Source of the DNA: Thiothrix subterranea
Lineage (GTDB): Bacteria > Pseudomonadota > Gammaproteobacteria > Thiotrichales > Thiotrichaceae
DNA length: 64,000 nucleotides
Direction of reading: 5' to 3'
Assembly (NCBI RefSeq): GCF_030930995.1
Contig: NZ_CP133217.1
Span: 744,001-808,000, forward strand
Both the position numbers and the translations under genes were made by a program. This document shows positions 28,335 to 37,420 of the stretch, one piece after another. Numbering within the stretch: position 1 is the stretch's first letter; each line of letters begins with the position of its first letter. Under the pieces are notes generated by a model. The model worked only from the letters and a program-made list of their open reading frames with translations, did not search any database and was not told the DNA's origin.

Positions 28335-29117
28335 CTAACTCAAGAAAATAGTTGAATAGTGATAATCAAGAAATTCACGCATAGGCGCAAACTTCCTTGG
28401 CAATAATATACTCATTCCATCCAACCCTAACAGATAACTATTTGAAAATGGAGTTTCTTCGATTTCTTTGAGTTGATCCGAAACCTGAATGATATAATCT
28501 GGTGTTACGGTTATCAGACCACGATCATAAGCCTTATCGTGAAGCGCAGATAGACACAAACCATTCTTTGGATTCAGTCGCGTGTGTGGATTTTCACTCC
28601 AAGGTACTATATGACTTGCAATTAGCAATCTAGGCTCAGAAAGCCCTGTCATACAACAACGGTTTTCATAACTACTTAAAACAGCCTTGCGAAAGAATGA
28701 TTGTTTTACACGTACTTTTGCATTAGCCACTTTGTTTTCTGAGAAATAACTTGGCAATAATGCGTCAGGAATTGCACTGCTCGATAGATCACTAAGGTTT
28801 TCATCTTCTTGAGCGAGTAAATCAACAATTTGCTGGCTTTCATAACCAATTGTTTCTGGATTTCCTTGAAATTCTGTCCAAACATCTTTGTCGAGTTTTG
28901 AGCACCCTGATAAACCTTTTCTGCCTGTTTCTGTGATTTGTGGGTCAAGACTAGCAAGATTGGTGAGTTTCATTGCTAATGCATCGGGTGTGCGCCCAAT
29001 TAACTGAGCTGTTTTTATAATAAGTGGGTTGCCTTTATGCATTTTCCCAAAAGGCAATTGAGTATAGAGATTCAGGGCAACCATCACCTGCTCACGAGTC
29101 CAATTCTGATTTTTCAT
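28335..29117 (-). CDS. HNH endonuclease, probable type II restriction enzyme
   Basis: A 260-residue protein with a C-terminal HNH_2-type domain (about residues 155-215): Cys-Cys-Met-Thr-Gly, Ala-Ser-His-Ile-Val-Pro-Trp, Asn-Pro-Lys-Asn-Gly-Leu-Cys-Leu, and His-Asp-Lys-Ala-Tyr-Asp-Arg-Gly. The N-terminal part likely recognises DNA. ATG 29117 has AAGGAGG upstream; the frame runs on to 29234 inside the methyltransferase gene. It follows a C5 methyltransferase gene on the same strand by 58 bases, so the two probably form a type II restriction-modification system. The target sequence is unknown. Confidence 0.75.
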   Translation of the reverse strand: MKNQNWTREQVMVALNLYTQLPFGKMHKGNPLIIKTAQLIGRTPDALAMKLTNLASLDPQITETGRKGLSGCSKLDKDVWTEFQGNPETIGYESQQIVDLLAQEDENLSDLSSSAIPDALLPSYFSENKVANAKVRVKQSFFRKAVLSSYENRCCMTGLSEPRLLIASHIVPWSENPHTRLNPKNGLCLSALHDKAYDRGLITVTPDYIIQVSDQLKEIEETPFSNSYLLGLDGMSILLPRKFAPMREFLDYHYSTIFLS

Positions 29118-29175
29118 CAATTTGCCCTCCTTGAAAGTTGAGCTTTTGTGAGTCTGGTTTATGACTGGAAAAATA

Positions 29176-30444
29176 TCAGCCGAATTTAAGGGTTTGTTGT
29201 ACAGGCATCCCCGCAGGCTGAACATCATGCTCACTGCAAAGCCGATTCAGAAAATCCACGAGTGACAAGCCCAGTTCATACGCCATATTGCTCGGCACGG
29301 CATTGCCAATCTGCTTGTATTGCGAAGTCAACGCCCCCTTGAATTGCCAATCATCCGGGAATGTTTGGATGCAGGCATATTCGCGCACGGTAAACGGACG
29401 GGTTTCTTCGGGGTGGCAACGCTCCGTCTGTTTTTGTGCGGGAGCACAGGTCAATGTGAGACAAGGTTCATCCCAATGCATCCGCTGCGCCATGCCGGTT
29501 TTGCCACCACCGAGGTAATAACTTTGCATCATATAGGCTTTTTGCACGTCTTCCGGCAAATCGCGCCAGTAACCACCGGGGGGAACTTGTGCCATCACAG
29601 CGGCTTTTTTGGCAGGGTAGCCTTGCCCAGCGGAGGTGGGAACATGGCAAGGAAACAGTTCTCCCGCTTTCAAGGCATCTTTGAGCGTGTAGATTTTTTG
29701 GTAAGGACGGGGCCAGTGGAATTTGACCAACCCGGCAAGATCGTTGCGGATACCAACCAGTAGTAAACGTTCACGTTTTTGTGGGACACGGTAGAAAATG
29801 GCTTTCATTACGTGTGGTTCAAGCAGCGTGTAGCCCAGTTCGTTGATAACGGAACGGATATTTTCCAGCGTTTTACCATCATCATGGTTGAGCAAGCCCC
29901 GTACATTTTCCGCCATGAACAGCTTGGGGTTGGTTTCTTTGATGGCGCGGGCAAACTCGAAAAACAGTGTGCCACGGGCATCTTCAAAGCCCATTTTTTT
30001 GCCTGCATAACTAAAGGCTTGGCAGGGAAAACCACCCGTTACCACGTCAATTTGGTTATGGTATGGCGTGAAATCTAACTTGCCAATATCGCCACATTGT
30101 ACGTTCCAGTGAGGGCGGTTGGCTTTGAGGGTATCGCAGGCATTTTTGTCGATTTCATTCAGCAGTACGGTGTCTAGCCCAGCTTTTTCCAGCCCAATCG
30201 CCAAACCACCCGCACCCGCGAACAGTTCAATGGTTTTATAGGCATGGTCTGGGGTGATGTTGGGACGTTTGGAATCATCAAAGATGAAGCGTAATTCCTC
30301 GAATTGCCGCAATTGGTCTTTGTCATAAAAACGGTAATTATTCATGGGGTTGCGCGTAGAGGGGAGCTTCCCGCTGTTATCCCAGCGGCGTAGCGTTTCC
30401 TTTGAGACACCCAACATATCGGCAACTTGTGCGACAGAGTACAT
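29176..30444 (-). CDS. DNA (cytosine-5) methyltransferase with N-terminal MerR-like DNA-binding domain
   Basis: A 422-residue protein. Residues 1-60 form a MerR-type winged helix (Val-Ala-Asp-Met-Leu-Gly-Val-Ser-Lys-Glu-Thr-Leu-Arg-Arg-Trp-Asp, then Tyr-Arg-Phe-Tyr). The rest is a complete C5 methylase: motif I Leu-Phe-Ala-Gly-Ala-Gly-Gly, catalytic Pro-Cys-Gln in motif IV, Glu-Asn-Val in motif VI, Gln-Lys-Arg-Glu-Arg in motif VIII and Gln-Ile-Gly-Asn-Ala-Val-Pro in motif X. The fused DNA-binding domain probably lets the enzyme repress its own promoter, delaying nuclease synthesis, as known for HTH-fused methylases such as M.SsoII. The HNH nuclease gene is downstream. Confidence 0.88.
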   Translation of the reverse strand: MYSVAQVADMLGVSKETLRRWDNSGKLPSTRNPMNNYRFYDKDQLRQFEELRFIFDDSKRPNITPDHAYKTIELFAGAGGLAIGLEKAGLDTVLLNEIDKNACDTLKANRPHWNVQCGDIGKLDFTPYHNQIDVVTGGFPCQAFSYAGKKMGFEDARGTLFFEFARAIKETNPKLFMAENVRGLLNHDDGKTLENIRSVINELGYTLLEPHVMKAIFYRVPQKRERLLLVGIRNDLAGLVKFHWPRPYQKIYTLKDALKAGELFPCHVPTSAGQGYPAKKAAVMAQVPPGGYWRDLPEDVQKAYMMQSYYLGGGKTGMAQRMHWDEPCLTLTCAPAQKQTERCHPEETRPFTVREYACIQTFPDDWQFKGALTSQYKQIGNAVPSNMAYELGLSLVDFLNRLCSEHDVQPAGMPVQQTLKFG

Positions 30445-30687
30445 AATTAACCTTCAACAACCTTATACATGGTTACTATTATAGGTTACATAGGGCGAAC
30501 TTCTTGAGGGGGGCAAATTCTGTAATGCTGTTCTTGATGGTGTTTTTTACTAAGGTTTTTGCATTTTCTCGCGTCAACATTAATTTTCACCGCCTATTGA
30601 TCAAGTCTTACATTGGATGTATTGGAAGGTTGGCTTAATGCGAGTATGCCCTCATCAAGCCAATGCTCCAGTCCTGAGAATTAAGTT

Positions 30688-31545
30688 TTAACCCAACAAT
30701 TCCTTCATAAACTGCGGTAACGCCGCGCTGCCTTGATGCACACCCGCATTGTAATACTTGGTCGGGAATGCCAACGCTTCCGCCGCCGCTTGCCGTGCAA
30801 ATTCCACCTTGCCCGCTTTCGCCGCAATCGTGCAGCTCCACCACCCTGTCGGATAACTCACCAACTGGAACTGATGCAGTTTCGTATCGCTGAAACCCGC
30901 CTGACGCATGGTGTCGTGCATCGGTTTAATGATCTTTTGCGCATGAACCAACGGTGATTCACTTTGCTGTACCAGCAAGCCGTTTTCGCCCAATGCACGC
31001 CAGCAGCCACGGAAAAACTCTTCGCTATACAACACCGCGCCAGGCCCCACCGGGTCAGTGCTATCCACAATCAGCACATCCAGTGAACCGGGTTCGGCAT
31101 TATTGATCCACGCAATGCCGTCTTCAAACGCCAAGGTCGCACGCGGGTCATTGTTGGATTCGCACAATTCGGGGAAAAACATTTCGCTGACGCGGGTAAC
31201 ACGCTCGTCGATGTCAATTTGGATGGCAGCTTCAACTTCGGGGTGGCGCAAGACTTCACGCAAGGTACCGCAGTCACCACCGCCGATAATGCACACACGC
31301 TTCGGTGCGGGGTGGCTGAACAATACCGGATGCGCCATCATTTCATGGTAAACGAAGTTGTCGCGAGTCGTGACCATCGTGCAACCATCCAGCGTCATCA
31401 GCTTGCCGAAGGTTTTGGTGTCGTAGATTTCGAGCTTTTGGAACGGGGTTTGCTCTTCGTGAATTTTGCCCGCATCGGTTAATTCCAGCCCGAAAATCGT
31501 GCCGGAATCAGAAAGTTCAGTAAACCAGTTAGGTTGGGTTGTCAT
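30688..31545 (-). CDS. speE: Polyamine aminopropyltransferase (spermidine synthase)
   Basis: A 285-residue enzyme that transfers aminopropyl from decarboxylated SAM to putrescine. It shows the Gly-Gly-Gly-Asp-Cys-Gly segment for SAM binding near residue 85, a Tyr-His-Glu-Met substrate segment upstream of it, and the Asp-Ser-Thr-Asp-Pro-Val-Gly-Pro catalytic block near 158. Length is normal for SpeE. ATG 31545 (Met-Thr-Thr-Gln-Pro) is preferred over the frame start at 31584. It is not linked to speD here. Confidence 0.88.
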   Translation of the reverse strand: MTTQPNWFTELSDSGTIFGLELTDAGKIHEEQTPFQKLEIYDTKTFGKLMTLDGCTMVTTRDNFVYHEMMAHPVLFSHPAPKRVCIIGGGDCGTLREVLRHPEVEAAIQIDIDERVTRVSEMFFPELCESNNDPRATLAFEDGIAWINNAEPGSLDVLIVDSTDPVGPGAVLYSEEFFRGCWRALGENGLLVQQSESPLVHAQKIIKPMHDTMRQAGFSDTKLHQFQLVSYPTGWWSCTIAAKAGKVEFARQAAAEALAFPTKYYNAGVHQGSAALPQFMKELLG

Positions 31546-31615
31546 GGCAGTGCCTGTTGGTTGTTCACACAAAGGCGCTATCATGCCACAAGCGTTCAGG
31601 CGGGTGAATGACTCT

Positions 31616-32089
31616 TCAATGAAACACAGGGGCTTCGCCGGAAACGCTCAAGCCTTCTGCCCAGAAAAAGCTATTGCCCTCTTCAGGGCGATTCAGCAAT
31701 ACCATTAATACCACCCATTTGAGGCGGTCGAGGTTAAAGTCTTCGTCTTGTAATTCCAGCACGCGGTCGAGGATTTGTTCGCGGGCTTCCGCGCTGATCA
31801 CGCCAGCATTTTCTAGGAATATTAAATAGCCTTGGCATTCGCCATCCAGCCAGTAACGTTCTTGTGGGGAAAAGATGCGCGTGGTGCACGAGCGGTAGGT
31901 CACTTCCACGCGCTCTGCGTCGTCACCGAGGCTTTCCAGCCAATCGAAAGCGCGGGTAATTTCGCTGTTCAGGAAACCAGCGTCTTGCAAATAACCGTGC
32001 ATGGAGGCGCGGTCTTCCGGCAGGTTATCACCCATGTCGGGATAATTGTCGAAAAGGTAGAAGAGAACGTCCAGCGTATTTTCTTTCAT
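31616..32089 (-). CDS. smg: Smg (DUF494) family protein
   Basis: A 157-residue protein of the Smg/DUF494 family, recognised by Asp-Val-Leu-Phe-Tyr-Leu-Phe-Asp-Asn-Tyr near the start and Leu-Lys-Trp-Val-Val-Leu-Met-Val-Leu at the C-terminal side. Function unknown, but the gene sits after dprA in many gammaproteobacteria, as here, where the two overlap (ATGA). That overlap decides the start at 32089. Confidence 0.85.
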   Translation of the reverse strand: MKENTLDVLFYLFDNYPDMGDNLPEDRASMHGYLQDAGFLNSEITRAFDWLESLGDDAERVEVTYRSCTTRIFSPQERYWLDGECQGYLIFLENAGVISAEAREQILDRVLELQDEDFNLDRLKWVVLMVLLNRPEEGNSFFWAEGLSVSGEAPVFH

Positions 32090-33249
32090 CAGTTTCCAGT
32101 TCCTGACCCCAATCGCATGTAATGCCCACCACCACATGCTGCTACAAGGTTATGCAGTTCAAGCATAAGGAGGATGGATGAAACCGCGTCAGCGGTCAAG
32201 CCTGTATTCAGGATAATCTGGTCTATCGGTAGTGGTTCGTAGCCCAACGCATCAAGTACTTGCGCGTATTCGGGATCAAAGGTATCGGTGTCGGGTAATT
32301 GCGCAGATAGGTTCAATACCGCTTGTCCGGGTGTGGTCGGATTGGCCTTATCTTGTTGTAACCAAACGTTTAGTTGTGGCGCAATTTCCTCCAAAATATC
32401 GCTGGCAGTTTCGACCAATTTGGCACCTTGGCGGATCAAATGGTGGCAACCGCGTGCCAGTGGATTGTGAATCGAGCCGGGAATGGCAAATACTTCGCGC
32501 CCTTGTTCCATCGCATGGCGGGCGGTAACGAGCGTGCCGCTTTGTAAGGCCGCTTCCACAATTAATACGCCAAAACTCATGCCGCTGATAATGCGATTGC
32601 GGCGCGGAAAATGTTGCGGGTGTGCGGGAATACCGATGGGGAATTCGGAGACGATGCAACCTTGCGTGGCAATGCGTTCCGCCAGTTTGCGATTGCGCAG
32701 TGGGTAGATAATGTCGAGACCGTTGCCGACCACCGCAATGGTATTGCCGCCAGCGTCTAGGGAAGCTTCGTGGCTGTGTGCATCAATTCCGACAGCTAGA
32801 CCGCTGGTGACGGTTAAGCCATTCGTGGCGAAATGCGCGGCAAAGGCACGCGCGTTTTCTTTGCCACCTTGGGTCGGGTTGCGGCTACCCACCATGCCGA
32901 TTTGTGGGTCATTGAGCAAATCGGGGTTGCCGAGGGCAAACAATACCGGCGGCGCGGTGCGAATGCGTTTGAGCAAGGCGGGGTAACGGCTGTCTTCGGG
33001 CACGAGAATGTGGTGATCATCGGCGGCTTCCAGCCAGCGCCAATCGGGTAGCGCGGCATCGCGGGCTTGCGCACGGTAGGCGGCAATGCCTTCCTGTTTC
33101 AAACCCGCTTCCAGCAAGGCACTGTCAGACACGCGCAAGGCTTCCGCTGCCCCGCCAAAGTGTTCCACAATGCGCCGTAGGCTGCTAGGGCCCATGCCTT
33201 TGGCACGCCAGAAATGCAGACGAGCACGAAGTTCTGAATCAGTGAGCAT
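32089..33249 (-). CDS. dprA: DNA-processing protein DprA
   Basis: A 386-residue protein with an N-terminal SAM-like helical domain, a central Rossmann-like DprA domain (Val-Gly-Ser-Arg-Asn-Pro-Thr near residue 115, Ser-Gly-Leu-Ala-Val-Gly-Ile-Asp-Ala near 145, and Pro-Arg-Arg-Asn-Arg-Ile-Ile-Ser-Gly near 215), and a C-terminal winged helix. DprA loads RecA on incoming single-stranded DNA during natural transformation. ATG 33249 matches the family start; the frame runs to 33309. Natural competence would help explain the mosaic accessory content, although that link is inference. Confidence 0.9.
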   Translation of the reverse strand: MLTDSELRARLHFWRAKGMGPSSLRRIVEHFGGAAEALRVSDSALLEAGLKQEGIAAYRAQARDAALPDWRWLEAADDHHILVPEDSRYPALLKRIRTAPPVLFALGNPDLLNDPQIGMVGSRNPTQGGKENARAFAAHFATNGLTVTSGLAVGIDAHSHEASLDAGGNTIAVVGNGLDIIYPLRNRKLAERIATQGCIVSEFPIGIPAHPQHFPRRNRIISGMSFGVLIVEAALQSGTLVTARHAMEQGREVFAIPGSIHNPLARGCHHLIRQGAKLVETASDILEEIAPQLNVWLQQDKANPTTPGQAVLNLSAQLPDTDTFDPEYAQVLDALGYEPLPIDQIILNTGLTADAVSSILLMLELHNLVAACGGGHYMRLGSGTGN

Positions 33250-33429
33250 GAAAAAAAGATCCCGTGGTGAAGAGCTTGCATTTTCCGCCAAGCATACGCC
33301 CGCGTGCAAACAAATCCGCTGGACTGTGTTTCGCGCCTAAGCTACCTTTTATCTCGTTACGCCCAAGAGCAGCGCCATTGCATCTATACTGTCAGTGTCA
33401 ATCAACCATAACAGTGTGAGAATTGTGGT

Positions 33430-34449
33430 ATGCAAAAAATTATTTGGTCTTGTGGCGTTGCCTTATTTTGTCTGGCAACCAGCCTAGCAGCGGCTGTGCC
33501 GCCCCCGTCACCGCCTGCCGCCACTGCAACCACGCCACCCGCCGAGCCGGTCAATGTACTGGCTGCCGCCAAACAAGCGGGTGTGTTACGGGTAGCGATG
33601 GAACCGGATTTTCCCCCCATGTATTGGATTAACGAAGAAGGCAAGGAAGACGGTTTCGATTACCACCTAGCGCTACTCGTGGCTAAAGAGTTGGGCATTC
33701 CGACCGTGCAAGCGGTTGAAGATGATTATTCCAAACTGCCCGGTTTAGCGGTTGAGGGTAAGGCCGACATGGTGATGGGCGGCTACATTCCTGATGATTC
33801 GATTGAGGGTATCGCTTGGTCGGATAGCTATCTGGATTTCGGGCAGTGCCTGATTGTGCCGCGTGGTAGCACGATCAAAAATATCAAGCAGTTGCGCGGG
33901 AAAACCATTGGCGCTTACGAAGACCCTGCTGTTATTAAGTGGATCAACGACACGATTCCCGACAAAAAAGCGTTAGTGACTTACGAAGGCGTGGGCTGGT
34001 TTCGTCATCTGGAAAAACGCGATGTCGATGCCATTATTTACGATTACCCGTTTACGGTTGAAGAAATCAAACCGTTTAGCAGCAGTTTGCAAATTGCCGC
34101 GTTTAACTTGAATGAAAGCACCTATGCCATTGGCATTAAACAGGGTAACGATGCGATGCGTACCGCCGTTAACACTGCGCTCGCGAAGATCAAGGAATCC
34201 GATGAATATGCCGAGTTGATCAAACGCTATTTGCCCTTCAAAATTTCCAATGAAGTACCGGAAGGCAGCAATACTTACACCGTCCAGCCCGGTGATTCAC
34301 TTGGCAAAATTGCTGCAACAAAATTGGGTACGGCGACCGCTTGGAAAACCTTGTGGGAACTCAACAAAAATCGTATACCCAACCCTAACTTGTTAGAAAC
34401 CGGCGATATACTGATTATGCCTAAAGCAGCGGAGAAGGTAACACCGTGA
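33430..34449 (+). CDS. Periplasmic family-3 solute-binding protein with C-terminal LysM domain
   Basis: A 339-residue secreted protein. Signal peptide to about residue 22, a Pro/Ala/Thr-rich linker, an SBP_bac_3 domain (about 45-275; Ala-Met-Glu-Pro-Asp-Phe-Pro-Pro-Met opening), then a LysM domain (about 290-335; Tyr-Thr-Val-Gln-Pro-Gly-Asp-Ser-Leu). LysM binds peptidoglycan, so this binding protein may be tethered to the wall. There is no ABC permease or ATPase gene beside it. It is translationally coupled to the Sel1-type gene downstream (GTGA overlap). Ligand unknown. Confidence 0.8.
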   Translation: MQKIIWSCGVALFCLATSLAAAVPPPSPPAATATTPPAEPVNVLAAAKQAGVLRVAMEPDFPPMYWINEEGKEDGFDYHLALLVAKELGIPTVQAVEDDYSKLPGLAVEGKADMVMGGYIPDDSIEGIAWSDSYLDFGQCLIVPRGSTIKNIKQLRGKTIGAYEDPAVIKWINDTIPDKKALVTYEGVGWFRHLEKRDVDAIIYDYPFTVEEIKPFSSSLQIAAFNLNESTYAIGIKQGNDAMRTAVNTALAKIKESDEYAELIKRYLPFKISNEVPEGSNTYTVQPGDSLGKIAATKLGTATAWKTLWELNKNRIPNPNLLETGDILIMPKAAEKVTP

Positions 34450-34958
34450 AAATTGACCGTTTTTGGATGATACAAATCGTCATTATCATCAGTTTATTTG
34501 CACTGTTGATTGGCAGCTATTTGTTTTCGTTTGGCTGGTTTACCGATAAGTCCACCAATCTTGCGGCAACCGTAGCGCCAGCACCTGTTGAAACAGCAGA
34601 AATAGCGACTCCTGCCCCCGCAGTCACTCCTGTAGCGGCTTCCAGCAAACCGCCTGCAACGTGTACGCTTGCGGGCGAAACTTTATCCAGTGACACTATC
34701 CGTGACAGTTTAAGCAGCAGCGATGCGGTGCGCCAAGCAAGCTGTTTGGAATTTTTGCAAGCGGAAAGCCTTGCCGGTGATAAAGGCGCGGAATTATGGC
34801 TGGGGCAAGCGCATCATCAGGGTTGGGGGGTCGTGAAAAACCTTGAGGAAGCCGCCAGCCATTATCGGCAAGCGGCGAGTAGCGATGAGCTGTCAGTGCA
34901 AGATTCCGCCCAGCAATGGTTGCAGCAATTGGAACAAGAGCAGGCGGCCTCTAATTGA
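34446..34958 (+). CDS. Membrane-anchored Sel1-repeat protein
   Basis: A 170-residue protein with one N-terminal membrane anchor (about residues 9-30), a Pro/Ala/Thr-rich periplasmic linker, and one Sel1-like repeat near residue 118-140 (Ala-Glu-Leu-Trp-Leu-Gly-Gln-Ala-His-His-Gln-Gly-Trp-Gly). It starts with GTG overlapping the stop of the SBP-LysM gene, so both are made together and may act together at the cell envelope. Two Cys flank the middle region. Function unknown. Confidence 0.65.
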   Translation: MKIDRFWMIQIVIIISLFALLIGSYLFSFGWFTDKSTNLAATVAPAPVETAEIATPAPAVTPVAASSKPPATCTLAGETLSSDTIRDSLSSSDAVRQASCLEFLQAESLAGDKGAELWLGQAHHQGWGVVKNLEEAASHYRQAASSDELSVQDSAQQWLQQLEQEQAASN

Positions 34959-34969
34959 ATGACTCGGCT

Positions 34970-35608
34970 TCACGGTTGCCAATTGACGAAATTTTCCAGC
35001 AATTTCAAGCCATCATCCGCCGATTTTTCCGGGTGTGCTTGAATTGCAAACACATTGTCGTTGGCAATCGCGGAGGCGTAGCTGATGCCGTATTCGGTCG
35101 AGCCTGCAATCAAGTCCGGCGTGACTGGCTCGACATAATAGCTGTGGACGAAATAGAAACGTGCGCCATCCGCAATGCCTTGCCATAACGGGTGTTCGAC
35201 TTGATGCCAGATTTGATTCCAACCCATTTGCGGAATCTTCAGGCGCACACCAATTTCCTGATGCACCGTGCCGAAATAGCGCACATTGCCTTCGTACAAC
35301 CCTAAGCATTCGATGCCGCCGTTTTCTTCGGAATGCTGCATCAAGACCTGCATCCCCATGCAAATGCCGAGGAAGGGTTTGGTTTGGATGACTTCGCGTA
35401 CCACTTCTGCCATGCCACGGGTTTCGAGTTCGCGCATACAGTCACGCGCCGCCCCTTGCCCCGGAAATACCACGCGGTCGGCTTTTAAGATCATGTCCGG
35501 GTCAGACGTAATCGCTACCGTGGCATTGCCAGCAGCAGCGTGGGAAACGGCGCGTTCCACCGAGTGCAGATTACCCATGTTGTAGTCGATGATGGCGATT
35601 TTTTGCAT
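34970..35608 (-). CDS. hisH: Imidazole glycerol phosphate synthase glutaminase subunit HisH
   Basis: A 212-residue class I glutamine amidotransferase. It begins Ile-Ala-Ile-Ile-Asp-Tyr-Asn-Met-Gly-Asn-Leu, has the nucleophile Cys in Gly-Ile-Cys-Met-Gly-Met-Gln, and the His/Glu pair in Gln-Ala-His-Pro-Glu-Lys-Ser. It supplies ammonia to HisF in histidine synthesis. hisF itself is not next to it. The start overlaps the hisB stop (TAATG). Confidence 0.9.
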   Translation of the reverse strand: MQKIAIIDYNMGNLHSVERAVSHAAAGNATVAITSDPDMILKADRVVFPGQGAARDCMRELETRGMAEVVREVIQTKPFLGICMGMQVLMQHSEENGGIECLGLYEGNVRYFGTVHQEIGVRLKIPQMGWNQIWHQVEHPLWQGIADGARFYFVHSYYVEPVTPDLIAGSTEYGISYASAIANDNVFAIQAHPEKSADDGLKLLENFVNWQP

Positions 35609-36201
35609 TACAAACTCCCCTTGGTCGACGGCATAATCCCCGCCATGCGCGGATCCAGCTCCAACGCCATGCGCAACGCCCGCCCGAAGGCTTTGAAAAC
35701 GGTTTCGGCAATGTGGTGCGAATTGCGCCCTTTCAGATTGTCGATGTGCAACGACACCAGCGCGTGATTCACAAAGCCTTGGAAAAATTCGTAAAACAGA
35801 TCGGTTTCAAACGCGCCAATATTGGTGCGCGGGTATTCCACCTGATGTTCCAAGCCCGGTCTGCCGGAAAAGTCGATGACCACGCGGGACAGCGCTTCAT
35901 CCAACGGCACGTAAGCATGTCCGTAACGGCGAATGCCTTTTTTGTCGCCTACGGCTTGTGCGAACGCTTGCCCCAAGGTAATGCCAATGTCTTCGACACT
36001 GTGGTGGTCGTCGATGTGGTGGTCGCCGTTGCATTCAATGTCGAGGTCGATCATGCCGTGACGTGCCACTTGATCAAGCATGTGTTCGAGAAACGGAATA
36101 CCGGTCGCAAAGCGTGATTTGCCCGTGCCATCGAGGTTGATGGTGATGCGGATTTGGGTTTCGAGCGTGTTGCGTGTCACGCTGGCAGTACGTTCAGTCA
36201 T
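35608..36201 (-). CDS. hisB: Imidazoleglycerol-phosphate dehydratase HisB
   Basis: A 197-residue monofunctional dehydratase (no phosphatase domain). The metal-binding motifs are visible: [11 protein letters not shown] at about residue 62-72 and Val-Asn-His-Ala-Leu-Val-Ser-Leu-His near 140. It converts imidazole glycerol phosphate to imidazole acetol phosphate. It forms an operon with hisH. Confidence 0.92.
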   Translation of the reverse strand: MTERTASVTRNTLETQIRITINLDGTGKSRFATGIPFLEHMLDQVARHGMIDLDIECNGDHHIDDHHSVEDIGITLGQAFAQAVGDKKGIRRYGHAYVPLDEALSRVVIDFSGRPGLEHQVEYPRTNIGAFETDLFYEFFQGFVNHALVSLHIDNLKGRNSHHIAETVFKAFGRALRMALELDPRMAGIMPSTKGSL

Positions 36202-36264
36202 AAAGAACCTGTGTAACAGTAAGTTTGCTCGGATTCTACCACAGGCAAGCCGCGCTGCTAGGCT

Positions 36265-37275
36265 TTAGCCGCCCGTGGCGCTCATGTGGCGAAAAATCAT
36301 CGGTTGAGCCGCTTGCAGATTAAACTCATGCCCTTGCGGTTTAATAGCCATGGATTCGAGCAACGCTGCCCGCACCCGCGAATCATCGGTTGGGTTCGCC
36401 CGCAATACGCGCCGCAAATCCATTGAATGCTCCTGCCCTAAACACAGCAGCAAGCGTCCTTCTGCCGTCACGCGCACTCGGTTGCAGGTATCGCAAAAAT
36501 TGTGGCTATGCGGTGAAATAAACCCCACACGGTAGGCACTGTCTTCACGGCGAAAATAGCGTGCCGGGCCGCCAGTCTGTTCTTCGATTGCGCTCAAATG
36601 CAAGTGCTGCTGCAAGTCGCGCAAAATTTCATCGCTGGAATAAAACGCTTCGGCACGGACATGATCGCCAATGACACCCAAGGGCATTTCTTCGATAAAG
36701 GTAATGTCCATGCCGCGCCCGTGGGCAAATTCCACCAAATCCAGCACTTCGTCGTGGTTGCGGTGTTTCAAAATGACGGCATTGAGTTTGACGCGCTGGA
36801 AACCCGCTTCCAAGGCTGCGTCGATGCCTGCCAGCACTTTATGGATGTCACCCAAGCGCGTCAAAGCGTGAAAACGGTCGGGATTTAAGGTGTCGAGGCT
36901 GATATTGACGCGGGTAACGCCTGCGGCTTGCAGGTCTTTGGCGTAACGTGCCAATTGTGTGCCGTTGGTGGTCACGGTCAGATCCCGCAAGCCGTCGAGT
37001 TGCCCCAAATCTTGGAACAATTTCAAAATATTGCGGCGCACGAGGGGTTCGCCACCCGTAATCCGAATTTTATTCACCCCCAGCTCCACAAAGGCTTTGC
37101 CCAAGCGTGTCATTTCTTCTAGGGTGAGTAATTGTTCACGCGGTACGAAGGTCATGTCTTCGGACATGCAATACACGCAACGCAAATCGCAGCGATCCGT
37201 CACGGACAGCCGCACATACGTGACTTGCCGCCCGAAACGATCCACCAATTGCACAGGGTTTGCCTTCGTATCCAT
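36265..37275 (-). CDS. moaA: GTP 3',8-cyclase MoaA
   Basis: A 336-residue radical SAM enzyme, first step of molybdenum cofactor synthesis. The SAM cluster Cys are 29, 33 and 36 (Cys-Asp-Leu-Arg-Cys-Val-Tyr-Cys), the second cluster lies in Phe-Cys-Asp-Thr-Cys-Asn-Arg-Val-Arg, with a further Cys in Leu-Leu-Leu-Cys-Leu-Gly, and the C-terminus ends in the functional Gly-Gly. ATG 37275 has GAGAGG upstream and matches homologues; the frame is open to 37473. Moco is needed by SoeA encoded in the same window. Confidence 0.92.
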   Translation of the reverse strand: MDTKANPVQLVDRFGRQVTYVRLSVTDRCDLRCVYCMSEDMTFVPREQLLTLEEMTRLGKAFVELGVNKIRITGGEPLVRRNILKLFQDLGQLDGLRDLTVTTNGTQLARYAKDLQAAGVTRVNISLDTLNPDRFHALTRLGDIHKVLAGIDAALEAGFQRVKLNAVILKHRNHDEVLDLVEFAHGRGMDITFIEEMPLGVIGDHVRAEAFYSSDEILRDLQQHLHLSAIEEQTGGPARYFRREDSAYRVGFISPHSHNFCDTCNRVRVTAEGRLLLCLGQEHSMDLRRVLRANPTDDSRVRAALLESMAIKPQGHEFNLQAAQPMIFRHMSATGG

Positions 37276-37420
37276 AACCGCCTCTCTCAACCGCATCCAA
37301 ACACCTACTGTACACAGCCTACCCCGGAAAAGAAAACAACCGCAATAAGGGATTTCATACTGTGGGGTGCTGCTAATTCTTGTACGATAGGCGTTGTGAA
37401 AATACAGGAAACCTCGACAC

